Source: Dehalococcoidia bacterium (GTDB lineage: Bacteria > Chloroflexota > Dehalococcoidia > Tepidiformales > Tepidiformaceae). Taken from it: a stretch of DNA of 36,815 bases. Shown piece after piece: positions 15,881-25,059 of this stretch. Under the pieces are notes generated by a model that searched no databases, had not been told where the DNA came from, and saw only the letters and a list, made by a program, of their open reading frames with translations. The stretch covers positions 1 to 36,815 of the forward strand of contig JAJEIT010000032.1 of NCBI GenBank assembly GCA_022827945.1, read 5' to 3'. A program made the translations under genes and the position numbers. Each line of letters begins with the position of its first letter. Positions within the stretch are counted from its first letter, which is position 1.

Positions 15881-18238
15881 CTACTCGTCCGGGAGCGTGA
15901 TCTCCCAGATCGTCCCCTGGATGCCCCCCAGCCCTCCACCGGCGACGAGCAGGCGTCCTCCTGGCGTAACAACGAGCCCGCGCGGTCGGAACTCGCCGCC
16001 GCCAAAGTCCTCTCGGTCGACGACGGTCGCGACGCTGCCGTCGGGAGCGATCCTGAGGATGCGGCCATACTTCTCGTCGGTTACGTAGGCCATGCCGTCG
16101 GCGGAGAAGTCCAGCCCCCGGGCGTGTATGGAGAACAGGCCTCCCCACTGGCCGCTGGAGGTCTCCAGCACAATCGCGAAATCGCCATTGCTGGTGCGTC
16201 TCAAGATCGTCGTTCCGGTGAGGTAGTCCGTTCCAACGACCCACAGCTCGCCGTCCGGGCTCACACCCATGCCACTGATGCTGTCGTGCCGGGGGACCGG
16301 CAATTCAGACTGGGAACCGTCGGGACGAATCCGCTGAACCTCGTCGTTTCCGGCCCCATCTCCCTTGAGGACTACCAGCAGGTTGCCATCACCGTCGTGG
16401 TCCAACAGGTGCGGCTTCTTCCCGAACGTGTGCAGCGTAGAGACCGTGCCATCGGTCGTGATCTGGCGAATGGCCCGGTTGCCATACTCGGCAAGGACGA
16501 TGTTGCCGTCGGCATCCAGCACGATGCCCTCGGGCGACCTGAACTCGGCCTCGTCCGCGGGCCCGTCGACGAAGCCCCTTCCGTTCCCGCCCGCCAGGGA
16601 AACGATCCTCCTGCCGGGTGTGACGCGCCAGACGCCATCGTTGTTGTCTCCGACGTAGACGTTGCCGTCGTCGGCGAGGGCGAGGTCCACGGGGACGAGC
16701 CCGAACCGGCGCGCGTAGACCCTTACGGTTACGCCCTCGATGCGCGGGACTCGCAGCCCCTCCGCGACCGCAATGCTCCCGAGCGGGAACCCCTCCTCGG
16801 CGGGCGTGATCCGGCGAATGACCGTGCCGTCCTGGTCGAACAAGACGAGCGAGCCATCCGCGGCGATGTCGAGCGACTTCGGCCGGTAGAACGTGGCCTC
16901 GCCGGCAAGCCCGTCGTCGGCGCCTTCCGCTCCGGTTCCGGCGATCCCCAGCAGCTCTCCATCGGATGTGAGCGACACGATCTGGTGGCGCCCCGAGTTC
17001 GACACGTAGATCGTGCCCCCTCCCGTCACCGCGATGCCGTTCGGATAGGCCAGCAGTCCGCCAAGGGCCGGGGGATCGCTGTGGAGCAGCGTCGTGACCA
17101 CGCCGTCCGGGTCGACCTTCCGGATCGTGGCGAACTCGGTGGCCGCCCCATCGTCGATGTCGATCACGTAGAGGTTGCCGGCGTCATCCACATCGATGTC
17201 GTGCAGGCCGGCGAACTGGGCGCGCCCGGGGGGACCGTCGATCTGGCTCCGGCCTCCTCCCCCGGCAACCACCGACAAGAGGCCATCCGGCGAGAGAACC
17301 AGGATCCGGTTGCGCTCGATGATGTACAGGTTGCCTTCGGTATCAAGGGCGAGGCCGCGCGGCTGGTCGAGCTCTGCCTCCAGGGCGGGGCCGCCAGCGA
17401 CACCTTCCCCGCCGCCCGCGACCGTCGACACGTTTCCGTCCGGTGAGATCTTCCGGATCAGCTCATTGCCCCGGTCGGCGACGAAGATGTTCCCTTCCGG
17501 GTCGACGGCGACATCGCCGAGAGCCCGGAACTGCGCCTCCGACGTATGCCCGTCGTTATCGCCATATCCGTTGCGGCCGGCGATGGTGGCGACGGCGCCC
17601 CCGGTCGAGAGCTCGCGAATCGCGTTGCTCCAGCTATCGGCAATGATGACGCTGCCATCAGGGTGGGCCGCCAGCGCGACTTGCCGGGCGGCTCCCGCCC
17701 GGCCACCGAACAGCACGTTGGAGCCGCTTCCATCGCGGAACCCCCAGGAGCCCGCGCGGCCGACGAGTGTCGTGACTCGCCCTTCCGGGAGCGGCACGGC
17801 GAGCACCGTGTCGCTGTAGCGGAACCGGCCCGTGAGGCTGATCTCTTCCATGGGAAGGCGGATGGTTCCGAGCGTTGCCTAGGAGCCGCCCGCCGGCCGC
17901 GCGCTGATGTAGAGAAGCCGTGGGTTCCCGACGTTCTGCCAGACCCGTATCTCCACGGTGGCTGCCGGCCCTCCGCTTCGGAGGGGGACATCGAGCAGGA
18001 TGTCGCCATAGCGGAATCGCGACGCGCTGACGCCGTCGTCGAGCGGCAGATCCACCGTGCCGAGCGTCCGCCACGATCCGCCCTGGGGCCGAGCGCTGAT
18101 GCTGATGTCGAGGTTGTCCCTGACGTTCTGCCAGACACGCACCTCCACGTTGATGGTCGGGCCTCCCTGGGCCGACCCTCCGGCCAGCATGACCACGCCC
18201 AGCAGCGCCGCCAGCGCCAGAACCGCCAGCCGTCTCAC
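15881..18238 (-). pseudogene. Secreted double NHL-propeller protein, paralogue 3, interrupted by an amber codon
   Basis: From GTG 18238 (VRRLAVLAL) the frame encodes a signal peptide and two VRVWQNV modules. It then hits TAG at 17879-17881, codon 120. The frame continues unshifted to 15881 with twelve NHL-like blades (NVSTVAGGGEG, GNIFVADRGNELIRKISPDG and so on). The paralogues have TGG-CGC (Trp-Arg) in the same SWRTLGTI motif, so one G-to-A change explains the stop. As read, the product is a 119-residue secreted double module without propeller. Downstream codons show no further breaks, so the lesion is recent, an assembly error, or read through. The blades are more diverged than in the other two. 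Confidence 0.8.
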
Positions 18239-18258
18239 GCACCACCCCCGCGAAGCAT
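18235..18258 (-). CDS. Seven-residue leader mini-ORF before NHL paralogue 3
   Basis: ATG 18258 encodes MLRGGGA with TGA overlapping the main GTG. A TATCGT box (18266-18271) is 7 nt upstream. Peptide sequence differs from the other two copies but length, spacing and overlap are kept. Confidence 0.4.
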   Translation of the reverse strand: MLRGGGA

Positions 18259-18347
18259 CCGCGAGACGATAACGCAAACGCGGCGGGAATTTCCCCAGCC
18301 CCCCTCTGCAGCCGCCACCGCCGGACACGCCGCCACCCCGCGGCATC

Positions 18348-18353
18348 TATCAT
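18348..18353 (+). promoter_or_regulatory. -10 box (leaderless type) of the 18360 gene
   Basis: TATCAT ends 6 nt before the GTG start at 18360. The divergent NHL paralogue 3 promoter lies about 80 bp away. Confidence 0.5.
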
Positions 18354-18359
18354 GGGCGC

Positions 18360-19103
18360 GTGGCACTCGAAGAGCCCCTGACGCCCCCCTCGCCGTCCAG
18401 GCGCCGGCTGGTCGCGCCCGTGACGGCGGCCGCGCTCGTGCTGGCGCTGCTCGTCGCGGGCGGGATCGTCGCCTTCGTCGTCTCGCAGTCGGCCGCCAGC
18501 GACGCGCCGCCCGAGGCGGGGCCGTTCGTGACGCCGCCGCCCGCGAATCCCGTCGCCACCTTCGACGTGCGCGAGGCGAACGGCGCGACGCTCACGCTGC
18601 TGCCCGCCAACATCGAGGGCGAGGCGCTCACGGCGACGCTCTCCCCCGGCGTCACGCTCGAGGCGTTCGTCCCCGGCCTCCCTTCCCGCATCGAGCCCGG
18701 CACCTGGCTCACCTTCATCGGCGAGCACGACCCGGTGCGGAACTACGTCATCCGCCAGGTGATCGCCATCCGCGACGCGGGCGCGCCCGGCGCCGACGGC
18801 CTCGGGCGGTCACCCGCGGGCTTCACCGGCGTCGAGATGCTGAGCAACCCGAACCAGCGGCCCGTCCTCTGGGGCCGGGTCGAGTCCATCACCGTCTACC
18901 CCAGCGACGGAGGCGCCGATGTCGTCCTGGCCGGTCCCGACGGCCCGATCACGGTCGAGATCCTGGCGCGCATTCCCCTCTACTTCGTCGAGCCCTACGA
19001 CGCGCCCATCACCGACGGCGACCACATCGCCATCCTCGCCCCCGCCGGCACCAGCCCCGCCGGCGCCGATGCCATCCTCGTCTCCCCCCAGGGCGCGCGC
19101 TAG
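18360..19103 (+). CDS. Membrane-anchored hypothetical protein
   Basis: The 247-residue protein has a short cytoplasmic N-terminus ending SRRR, one membrane helix (about 17-41, VAPVTAAALVLALLVAGG), a Pro-rich stalk and an extracellular beta-rich domain. Segments such as VREANGATLTLLPANIEGEA and LWGRVESITVYPSDGG alternate like small OB or DUF5666-type strands. I cannot name the family. The start is GTG 18360 after a TATCAT box. The nearby ATG at 18351 is in another frame. The stop shares CTAG with the convergent lipoprotein gene. Confidence 0.75.
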   Translation: MALEEPLTPPSPSRRRLVAPVTAAALVLALLVAGGIVAFVVSQSAASDAPPEAGPFVTPPPANPVATFDVREANGATLTLLPANIEGEALTATLSPGVTLEAFVPGLPSRIEPGTWLTFIGEHDPVRNYVIRQVIAIRDAGAPGADGLGRSPAGFTGVEMLSNPNQRPVLWGRVESITVYPSDGGADVVLAGPDGPITVEILARIPLYFVEPYDAPITDGDHIAILAPAGTSPAGADAILVSPQGAR

Positions 19104-21352
19104 TCGGGCGCGGGGCGGGCGGCGAGAAAGACATAAACGCTTTGCCACGCTTGGCCTTCCGTGGGCCCCGCCATCACTGTGGAGAGACCCTCAATGGGAT
19201 GGATACTCAGAGTGGCGAGATCGAGCAGCGCGCCACCTTCAAGCCTCGTCGACTCGAAGACGGCAGGAAGATAAGGAGAAGGCAGGCTCACGGGGCCGAT
19301 CGAGAGGCGGTATGCCCAGGAAGGCTCCCAGAGCGGCTCTGCCGAGCCAAACACCTTCTCAACCGTGCCTTCCGCACTGGCAATGGCAAGCAGGTAGACG
19401 CCCTCCGCCACGGCACTCCACGCAACGGACCCGCTCGGCAGCGGCGCTAGTCGTCTCCAGTCCACCCCACCCAGACCAACTGGAGTCGCTTCAGGAACAA
19501 CGGGGGTGTGCTCTTCGCCGGACACCACCCAGCGGAGCCAGTGCTCTTGTCCCTCCAGTGCATCCAGGCCCAACGGCTCCAGCAGGCCCCGCATATGCTC
19601 CAGTGCGTCATCTGTGTACTTCTGGTCGGCGTATCTCCAGAAGTTCCAAGTCCGCAAAAGGACGTCGTCGTCCGTTACGTCAAGGATCACCGTCTCGGGA
19701 AGCAGGAGACCCCGGTCTTCCCACGTGCGCCCACTGTCGTCAGAGACCCAGAGGCGCAGTTCCCAGTCGGGAGTCGGGTAGACGCCTTCTATGGACCCAA
19801 CTTGGCAACGGCCAACGTGGCAGAGGGTTACAGCCAATGTACGTCCGCTCCTGCTCGCGCCAAAGCTAGTCACCTTCTGCGTGCCGTAGTCGAGCGACGA
19901 ATGGTCAAAGAAGTCGATTACTCCATCGAAGAAGGAGAGCGGCCGGTCCTCACGCAGTCCTCCCACCACTTCGTCGAACACGACACGCCGTAAGTCGTAC
20001 GGAAGGGGCTCACAGAGTGTGCATGGGAGCGCCAGGTAGTAGTACAGCGCCGTTCCCGGCGGCAGCGGTCGCGGCTCGCCCAGCGTGAGCGCCGTAAACG
20101 GGATCGCAGGCGCAGGCCGAGCGGCCATGAAGCGGTAATACTCCTCTTGCGGGTAGACCTCGACCTCCCGGGGGAGCCTCAGGCCAGCAACCTCGTGGAC
20201 GACGGCCGCTTCCAGGTCGATGATCTCGGCCGTGGCCTGGACTGGTTCCGGGGCCGTCCAGGAAGGACGGACCAGCAAGTCGTCGGTCACGAACCGGGGA
20301 ATCCAGGATGGGTCGCCATCCGGCTCGGGCCCCCATCTCCACTCCGCTGTGCCGTACACATGCTGGACGGCGCCCTGCTCGGTCGCGATCGCGAGCAGGT
20401 TGATATCTCGCTGCCGAGCGGCCCACAGGAAGAGCCCTTCAGTCGCCTTCCCTACGCTCACCCAGTCGAGACCGCCGAGGGCGGGAGACTCCGGCTCGGA
20501 TGCCGGCGGCGCCTCCTCCCCCGAGACAACCCAGAGCGAGCGCCTCTCCCAGCCCTCCCGGCTATCGAGCCCCAGCGCCGCCAATCCCTCCAGCAGGGCC
20601 TCCCACGCCTCATCGTCAAGGTCAATCCAGCGTTGCCGGTCGGACCAGTAGTTCTCCTGTTCAACGAGAACGTCGCCATCGACCACGTCCCTGATTGCCG
20701 AGCCGGGGAGGACGAGGCCGAGATCCTCCCACCGCCGCCCCGCGTCGCGCGAGATCCACAGGCGCTGCTCAGCCTCCGGGCCAGGTATGTACTCGCTGTA
20801 CTCGCCGCCACAGGGCTGAACGTGGCAGACCATGACAGCGACCTCCTGCCCGTCGACGCTTACGGCAGCGCTGTTGATTATTCCGATGGCATCGAAGAAG
20901 GCAGCGGGACGGGTCTCGCCGTACTCCCCGGCAGCCTCATCGAACACAACGCGCCTGAGGTCGCCAAACCCGGCCCCGCATCCGTCGCAGTGGTTGACCC
21001 GGTAATACAGCGCCACACTCCACGGCAGCGGTCGCGGCTCGCCACGAGTGATGGGCGTGTACTCGATGGCAGGGGGCTCCGGGGTCGGCTTAGGCGTCGG
21101 TTCCGGCGTGGCTGCCGGCGTCACGGTTGGTGGGGGTGTGGGGCTGGGGGACGGCGATGGGCTGGGGGTGGCCGTGGACACTGATGTCGGGGACGGCATG
21201 GCAGTGGGGGTCGGGGTCGGGCTTGCTGTCACGGCAGGTGGGCGATGCGCCGGGCCCGGGGCGGGAGGGATGCTCTCCCCGCCGCACGCCGCTACTGCGA
21301 GGGGTAGCACGACGGCGAACAGCGGGAGAGAGGCACGGGCCCGACGCATCAT
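19100..21352 (-). CDS. Lipoprotein with two homologous Asp-box (BNR-like) units
   Basis: The protein has 750 residues from ATG 21352. The signal ends LAVAACGG with lipobox Cys23, followed by a Pro/Ser/Thr linker to about residue 95. Two homologous units follow (about 98-412 and 418-750). Each starts GEPRPLP, continues DLRRVVFDE and has a Cys-x-x-Cys pair (122/125; 444/447). Each has a second Cys pair in CHVQPC or CHVGRC, an Asp box (SRDAGRRW at 201; SDDSGRTW at 537) and WVVSGEE. Asp boxes occur in sialidase-like and photosystem-assembly propellers, but no catalytic residues are evident. The paired Cys motifs could form disulfides or bind metal. I chose ATG 21352 over the upstream GTG because it lies 7 nt after TAGGGT. 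Confidence 0.8.
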   Translation of the reverse strand: MMRRARASLPLFAVVLPLAVAACGGESIPPAPGPAHRPPAVTASPTPTPTAMPSPTSVSTATPSPSPSPSPTPPPTVTPAATPEPTPKPTPEPPAIEYTPITRGEPRPLPWSVALYYRVNHCDGCGAGFGDLRRVVFDEAAGEYGETRPAAFFDAIGIINSAAVSVDGQEVAVMVCHVQPCGGEYSEYIPGPEAEQRLWISRDAGRRWEDLGLVLPGSAIRDVVDGDVLVEQENYWSDRQRWIDLDDEAWEALLEGLAALGLDSREGWERRSLWVVSGEEAPPASEPESPALGGLDWVSVGKATEGLFLWAARQRDINLLAIATEQGAVQHVYGTAEWRWGPEPDGDPSWIPRFVTDDLLVRPSWTAPEPVQATAEIIDLEAAVVHEVAGLRLPREVEVYPQEEYYRFMAARPAPAIPFTALTLGEPRPLPPGTALYYYLALPCTLCEPLPYDLRRVVFDEVVGGLREDRPLSFFDGVIDFFDHSSLDYGTQKVTSFGASRSGRTLAVTLCHVGRCQVGSIEGVYPTPDWELRLWVSDDSGRTWEDRGLLLPETVILDVTDDDVLLRTWNFWRYADQKYTDDALEHMRGLLEPLGLDALEGQEHWLRWVVSGEEHTPVVPEATPVGLGGVDWRRLAPLPSGSVAWSAVAEGVYLLAIASAEGTVEKVFGSAEPLWEPSWAYRLSIGPVSLPSPYLPAVFESTRLEGGALLDLATLSIHPIEGLSTVMAGPTEGQAWQSVYVFLAARPAPD

Positions 21353-21359
21353 GGGCCCC

Positions 21360-21365
21360 ACCCTA
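21360..21365 (-). promoter_or_regulatory. -10 box (leaderless type) of the Asp-box lipoprotein gene
   Basis: TAGGGT on the minus strand, then GGGGCCC (7 nt), then ATG at 21352. Confidence 0.45.
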
Positions 21366-21430
21366 GCCAGCGAAGGGCCGAATTACCCCGTCCGTTTCGG
21401 AAATTCGTTCGACGGCTCCCGGACCCCCGG

Positions 21431-21459
21431 GCCGCGCGCCTGGCGCGGCGCGCTCCTAC
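21431..21459. repeat. Short GC hairpin repeat at the 3' end of permease 1
   Basis: GCCGCGCGCC followed by an inverted GCGCGGCGC arm and CTCCTAC. It closely resembles the first unit of the array at 31371, which begins with the same 10 bp. It overlaps the permease stop codon. Confidence 0.4.
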
Positions 21460-24400
21460 TCCGTGCGCAGGACGGCCGCGTCGGACGTGCGCGACAGCGC
21501 CTGCACCGTCGCGACCAGCGCCACCGCGAACACCGCCGCCACCGCCGCCGCGCCCACGATTACGAACGTCCACTCGGTCTGCAGCACGAAGCCCGGCTCG
21601 ACGGGCAGGCCCGCCTCGGTCACGTCGAGGAAGGAGAGCATGCGGCGCCCCACGAACTGCCCGACGAGCACGCCCGCGGCCACGCCCACCACCCCCACGA
21701 TGGCGTACTCCAGCCCCAGCACCGCCATCACCTGGCGGCGCGTCAGTCCGATCGCGCCGAGCACCGCGAACTCGATGCGCCTCCGCTGGATCGCCATCCA
21801 CAGCGAGACGAGCAGCGCCACCGCCACCAGCACCAGCGTGGCCACGAACGAGACGGAGAGGATGCCGGTGCCGCTCGCCGCGATCAGCGGGTTCGAGCGG
21901 ACCGCCTCGAGGGTCGCTTCCTGGTCCACGACGCGGCGCAGCCCCAGCTCGTCCAGCGCCTCCAGGAGCTGCCGGCGGTCGGCGCCCGGCGCCACGTCGA
22001 GCCACACCTCGTTCGCGCGCGAGAGGTCCCCGGGAGCGGTGCTCACCATGTAGCCCCAGCGCAGGAGCTGGTCGCGGTTGAACACGACCGATGGCCCCTC
22101 CAGCGTGGGCAGGGTGGGGAAGCGTTCGTACACGCCCCGCACGACGAAGGGCACGATGATGTTGTCGATCTCGAGCAGATCCTCGTCGCCCACCTCCAGC
22201 CGGTTCCGTTCGAGGAAGGCCTCGCTCGCGAGGACGGGCATGGGGATGCCGCGGTCGGCGGGGAAGAGTCCGCGCCGTTCGCCCGTGGTGCCCCGCCGGA
22301 AGCCGAGGCGCGCCGCCTGCGACCCCGACCGGACCTCTTCGCGGCTCAGCTGCAGGCTGTCCGTGAATCGCTCGGCGCTGGGGACGGCCTCCCAGCGCAC
22401 GACCCCTTCGAAGCCCTCCAGCAGGTTCAGCGTTCCGTCCGGGTCCACGGAGGAAAGGTCGTCGATGTAGACGGGTTCGTCGCTCGCGTTGAACTGGTTC
22501 GCGGGCTCGGTGAGGATGAGCGCGACCAGCACGAGCGGCTCCTGGAGCGGGCGGAAGCTCTCGTCGTGGACGACGGCGCGCATCTCCTCCCAGCCGGTGA
22601 AACCGAGCTTCCCGAAGGGGAGCAGGTCGTGGCGGCCGGTCGCGTCGCGGACGCGCGCCCAGATGGTCACGGTGGGGCGGTCGAGGGCGGGGTTCACCCA
22701 CACGGAAAGCTCGGTCGAGCCCGGCGGGATGGGCATGCCCCGCAGGATCTCGCCGCTGTCGACGCGGTCGAGGATGGCGTCGAGCGGGCGATCGGCGAAG
22801 TCGTCCCGCCACCAGAGCAGCTCGCCCGCGTCCCCATCGATGCCGAGCACGGTCACCCCTGGCCCGGAGCTGTTGGGCGTGGCGATGGCGCCCTGCAGCC
22901 GTACCACGGCGGAGACGTCGTCGACGCCCTCGATCTCGCCGACCGTGGCCTCGAGTTTCGCCGGGTCGGAAGGCAGGAAGGTCGTGTCGCCGGCGGTCGC
23001 GCGCAGCTCCACGCCGGAGGAGAAGCGCGCGCGGTCCTCGTAGGAGCGCTCCGTCGTGCTCGTGTAGCTGGCCGCGAACATGCCGACCGCCACGGCCATC
23101 ATCAGGAGCAGCGCGAGCTGCGTGTACGGTCCCGGCCTGCGCACGAGCTGCCAGAGGCCCATCGCCACGGCCACCCCGGCCACGCGACCGGCAACCTGCA
23201 CGATGACGCGCAGCGCAATCGGGTAGAGGCGGGCCAGCACCGCCGCCGCGGCGGCGATGATGAGCGCGGGCGAGGCGAGCAGGAGCGGGTCGCTCGTGAC
23301 GCCGCCGGTGGAGGAGGGCGTGTAGACCGAGTTGCGCTCGTTCAGCTCCCACAGGGCCAGCAAGGCGAACCCCACGAGCACCACGTCGAGGTAGTAGCGC
23401 TGGATGAGGCCGGCCGTCGGACGGGCGAGCGCGCGGCGCTGCCCCTGCGGCCCGCGCCGCGCGACAAGGAACGCCGGAGCCGTCAGGGCGATGATTGAGA
23501 GCGCGGCACCGAGCGCCGCCAGGGGGAAGGCGAGCGGGTCGAAGGAGACCGGCAGGGGCTGGCCGCCGGAGATGTCGCTGAAGACGGGCGTGAACCCGAG
23601 GAGCGCGGTCACGCCGGCGGCGATGAAGGGCGCCACAAGGATCGCGGGCAGGCCCAGGGCAAGCCCTTCGAGGGCGTACAGGCCGACTATCTGCGCGGTG
23701 CTCGACCCGCGCCCGCGCAGCAGCGCGATCTGCTCGCTCTGGCGCTCCACCACGGCCACGGAGATGAGCGCCACGTAGAAGAGCGCGATCGCCGCGATCT
23801 GGATCAGCAGGATCGTGAGCGGCGCCCGCTGGAAGTCCGCGCTCCGTCCGAAGGCGGCGAGCGTGACCGTGAGCGGGCTGGTCGCGTACCCGTTGTAGAT
23901 GCGGAGGTCCTGGTTGAGCTCCTGGATGTCCCGGCGCGCCCGCTCGAAGTTGCCCTGGTCGAGCTGGTCGATGTCGGCGAGCACGTTCCAGCGCAGCGTC
24001 AGCAGCTGCCCCGGATAGCGCACCGCCAGGTCGCCAAGGACGGCGTCGACGTGCGCGACCATGGGCGAGACGAGGCCGGAGTCGGCGATCGGGGCGGTGG
24101 GCATCACGTACCGGTCGCTGACCGCCGACCAGAACGAAGCGTCCGGATTCTCGATCGCAATGATGCCAGTGAGCACCGCCGGTACGGAGTAGCGCGCGCG
24201 CACCTGCAGGTCGCACGGGAGCTGTGGCTGCATGCCCTGCGGGATGATGCGGTCGCAGTTGTCGATCTCCTCGATCAGCATGAAGTGGTCGCCGGGGCTC
24301 AGACGCGCCACCGCCGCGGCGCGCGCGCCCATCACGACCTCGAGGGGCGCGTCGGGGCCTCCGGCGGACGGCAGGTGTCCCTCCAGCACGGAGACGTGCT

Positions 24401-24806
24401 GCTCGAACCCCTCGATCGCGTAGAGCACGCCCAGGGGGGTGCCGGCTCGCGACTCCTCGCCCGTCTCCCCGATCGAGAGCCGCGCCGACTCGACGACGAC
24501 GGAACGTTCGCTTGCAAACCACCCCAGCCGCTCGTCGATCCGCTGCTCGACGGCCTCGCGGACGGCGAGCGAGTCGGGCGTGGCCAGCTGCTGCGCCTCG
24601 ATCCCGGCGCGGATGGAGGGTTCGCCCCGCAGCTCGTCGCGCACGGTGAACTTGAGGCCGAGGTCGGCCATGGCGCGGGCGTAGATGGGGGCGCTGGCGA
24701 GCAGCGTCGAGGCCACGAGCACGCCGAGGGCGAGCACGGCCAGCATGCGCCAGCTGGCGGCGACGTGGCGCAACAGCAGCGCCCAGAGGACGGCAAGGCT
24801 CCCCAT
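21456..24806 (-). CDS. FtsX-family ABC transporter permease, large (permease 1)
   Basis: The 1,116-residue membrane protein begins with LLLRHVAASWRMLAVLALGV, an uncleaved helix, then a ~300-residue extracellular domain. The first FtsX block follows (LLIQIAAIALFYVALISVAVVERQSEQIALLRGRG). Central helices come next (including GLWQLVRRPGPYTQLALLLMM), then a second extracellular domain of ~350 residues, and a C-terminal FtsX block with RRRIEFAVLGAIGLTRRQVMAV. This is the two-times-four helix MacB/LolC-like plan, doubled in size. It is clearly paralogous to permease 2 at 25789 (shared ADLGLKFT/RDLGLSFT, VGMFAAS, and motifs calling for a cytoplasmic ATPase). No ATPase adjoins it, so it probably shares those at 29.2-31.0 kb. 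ATG 24806 lies 7 nt after TACCCT. Confidence 0.9.
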   Translation of the reverse strand: MGSLAVLWALLLRHVAASWRMLAVLALGVLVASTLLASAPIYARAMADLGLKFTVRDELRGEPSIRAGIEAQQLATPDSLAVREAVEQRIDERLGWFASERSVVVESARLSIGETGEESRAGTPLGVLYAIEGFEQHVSVLEGHLPSAGGPDAPLEVVMGARAAAVARLSPGDHFMLIEEIDNCDRIIPQGMQPQLPCDLQVRARYSVPAVLTGIIAIENPDASFWSAVSDRYVMPTAPIADSGLVSPMVAHVDAVLGDLAVRYPGQLLTLRWNVLADIDQLDQGNFERARRDIQELNQDLRIYNGYATSPLTVTLAAFGRSADFQRAPLTILLIQIAAIALFYVALISVAVVERQSEQIALLRGRGSSTAQIVGLYALEGLALGLPAILVAPFIAAGVTALLGFTPVFSDISGGQPLPVSFDPLAFPLAALGAALSIIALTAPAFLVARRGPQGQRRALARPTAGLIQRYYLDVVLVGFALLALWELNERNSVYTPSSTGGVTSDPLLLASPALIIAAAAAVLARLYPIALRVIVQVAGRVAGVAVAMGLWQLVRRPGPYTQLALLLMMAVAVGMFAASYTSTTERSYEDRARFSSGVELRATAGDTTFLPSDPAKLEATVGEIEGVDDVSAVVRLQGAIATPNSSGPGVTVLGIDGDAGELLWWRDDFADRPLDAILDRVDSGEILRGMPIPPGSTELSVWVNPALDRPTVTIWARVRDATGRHDLLPFGKLGFTGWEEMRAVVHDESFRPLQEPLVLVALILTEPANQFNASDEPVYIDDLSSVDPDGTLNLLEGFEGVVRWEAVPSAERFTDSLQLSREEVRSGSQAARLGFRRGTTGERRGLFPADRGIPMPVLASEAFLERNRLEVGDEDLLEIDNIIVPFVVRGVYERFPTLPTLEGPSVVFNRDQLLRWGYMVSTAPGDLSRANEVWLDVAPGADRRQLLEALDELGLRRVVDQEATLEAVRSNPLIAASGTGILSVSFVATLVLVAVALLVSLWMAIQRRRIEFAVLGAIGLTRRQVMAVLGLEYAIVGVVGVAAGVLVGQFVGRRMLSFLDVTEAGLPVEPGFVLQTEWTFVIVGAAAVAAVFAVALVATVQALSRTSDAAVLRTE

Positions 24807-24813
24807 GCGCGCA

Positions 24814-24819
24814 CAAGGG
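24814..24819 (-). promoter_or_regulatory. -10 box (leaderless type) of permease 1
   Basis: TACCCT on the minus strand, 7 nt, then ATG 24806. Confidence 0.45.
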
Positions 24820-24905
24820 TAGCGGGCCGAAGCCCTCTAGCGCTCCCCCGCCTTGCCGGAGAGCCGCCGGGGATGCGAACCTGTCGGTGCGTCCTCACGG
24901 GCGGA

Positions 24906-24958
24906 CTGTTCCCCGCCGTTCTCCATCCTGGCGGAAAACTGGCGAGGGTTCTTTCTTG
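24906..24958 (+). repeat. 53-bp direct repeat, copy A
   Basis: Begins CTGTTCCCCG and ends TTCTTTCTTG. It matches 25060-25111 at most positions. No gene occupies it. Confidence 0.7.
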
Positions 24959-25009
24959 TCCGCCCCCGACCTCTCTTGCTGAATAAGCAACTTCCCGTAA
25001 CCAATAGGG

Positions 25010-25038
25010 TTGACAACGGGTGTGCGCGCGGCCATACT
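25010..25038 (+). promoter_or_regulatory. Sigma-70-type promoter of the NYN gene
   Basis: A perfect TTGACA at 25010-25015, a 17-bp spacer and CATACT at 25033-25038. It is the best -35/-10 pair I saw in the window, and it drives a leader that contains repeat copy B. Confidence 0.6.
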
Positions 25039-25059
25039 GGGCGTTGCCCGTTAGGGTCA

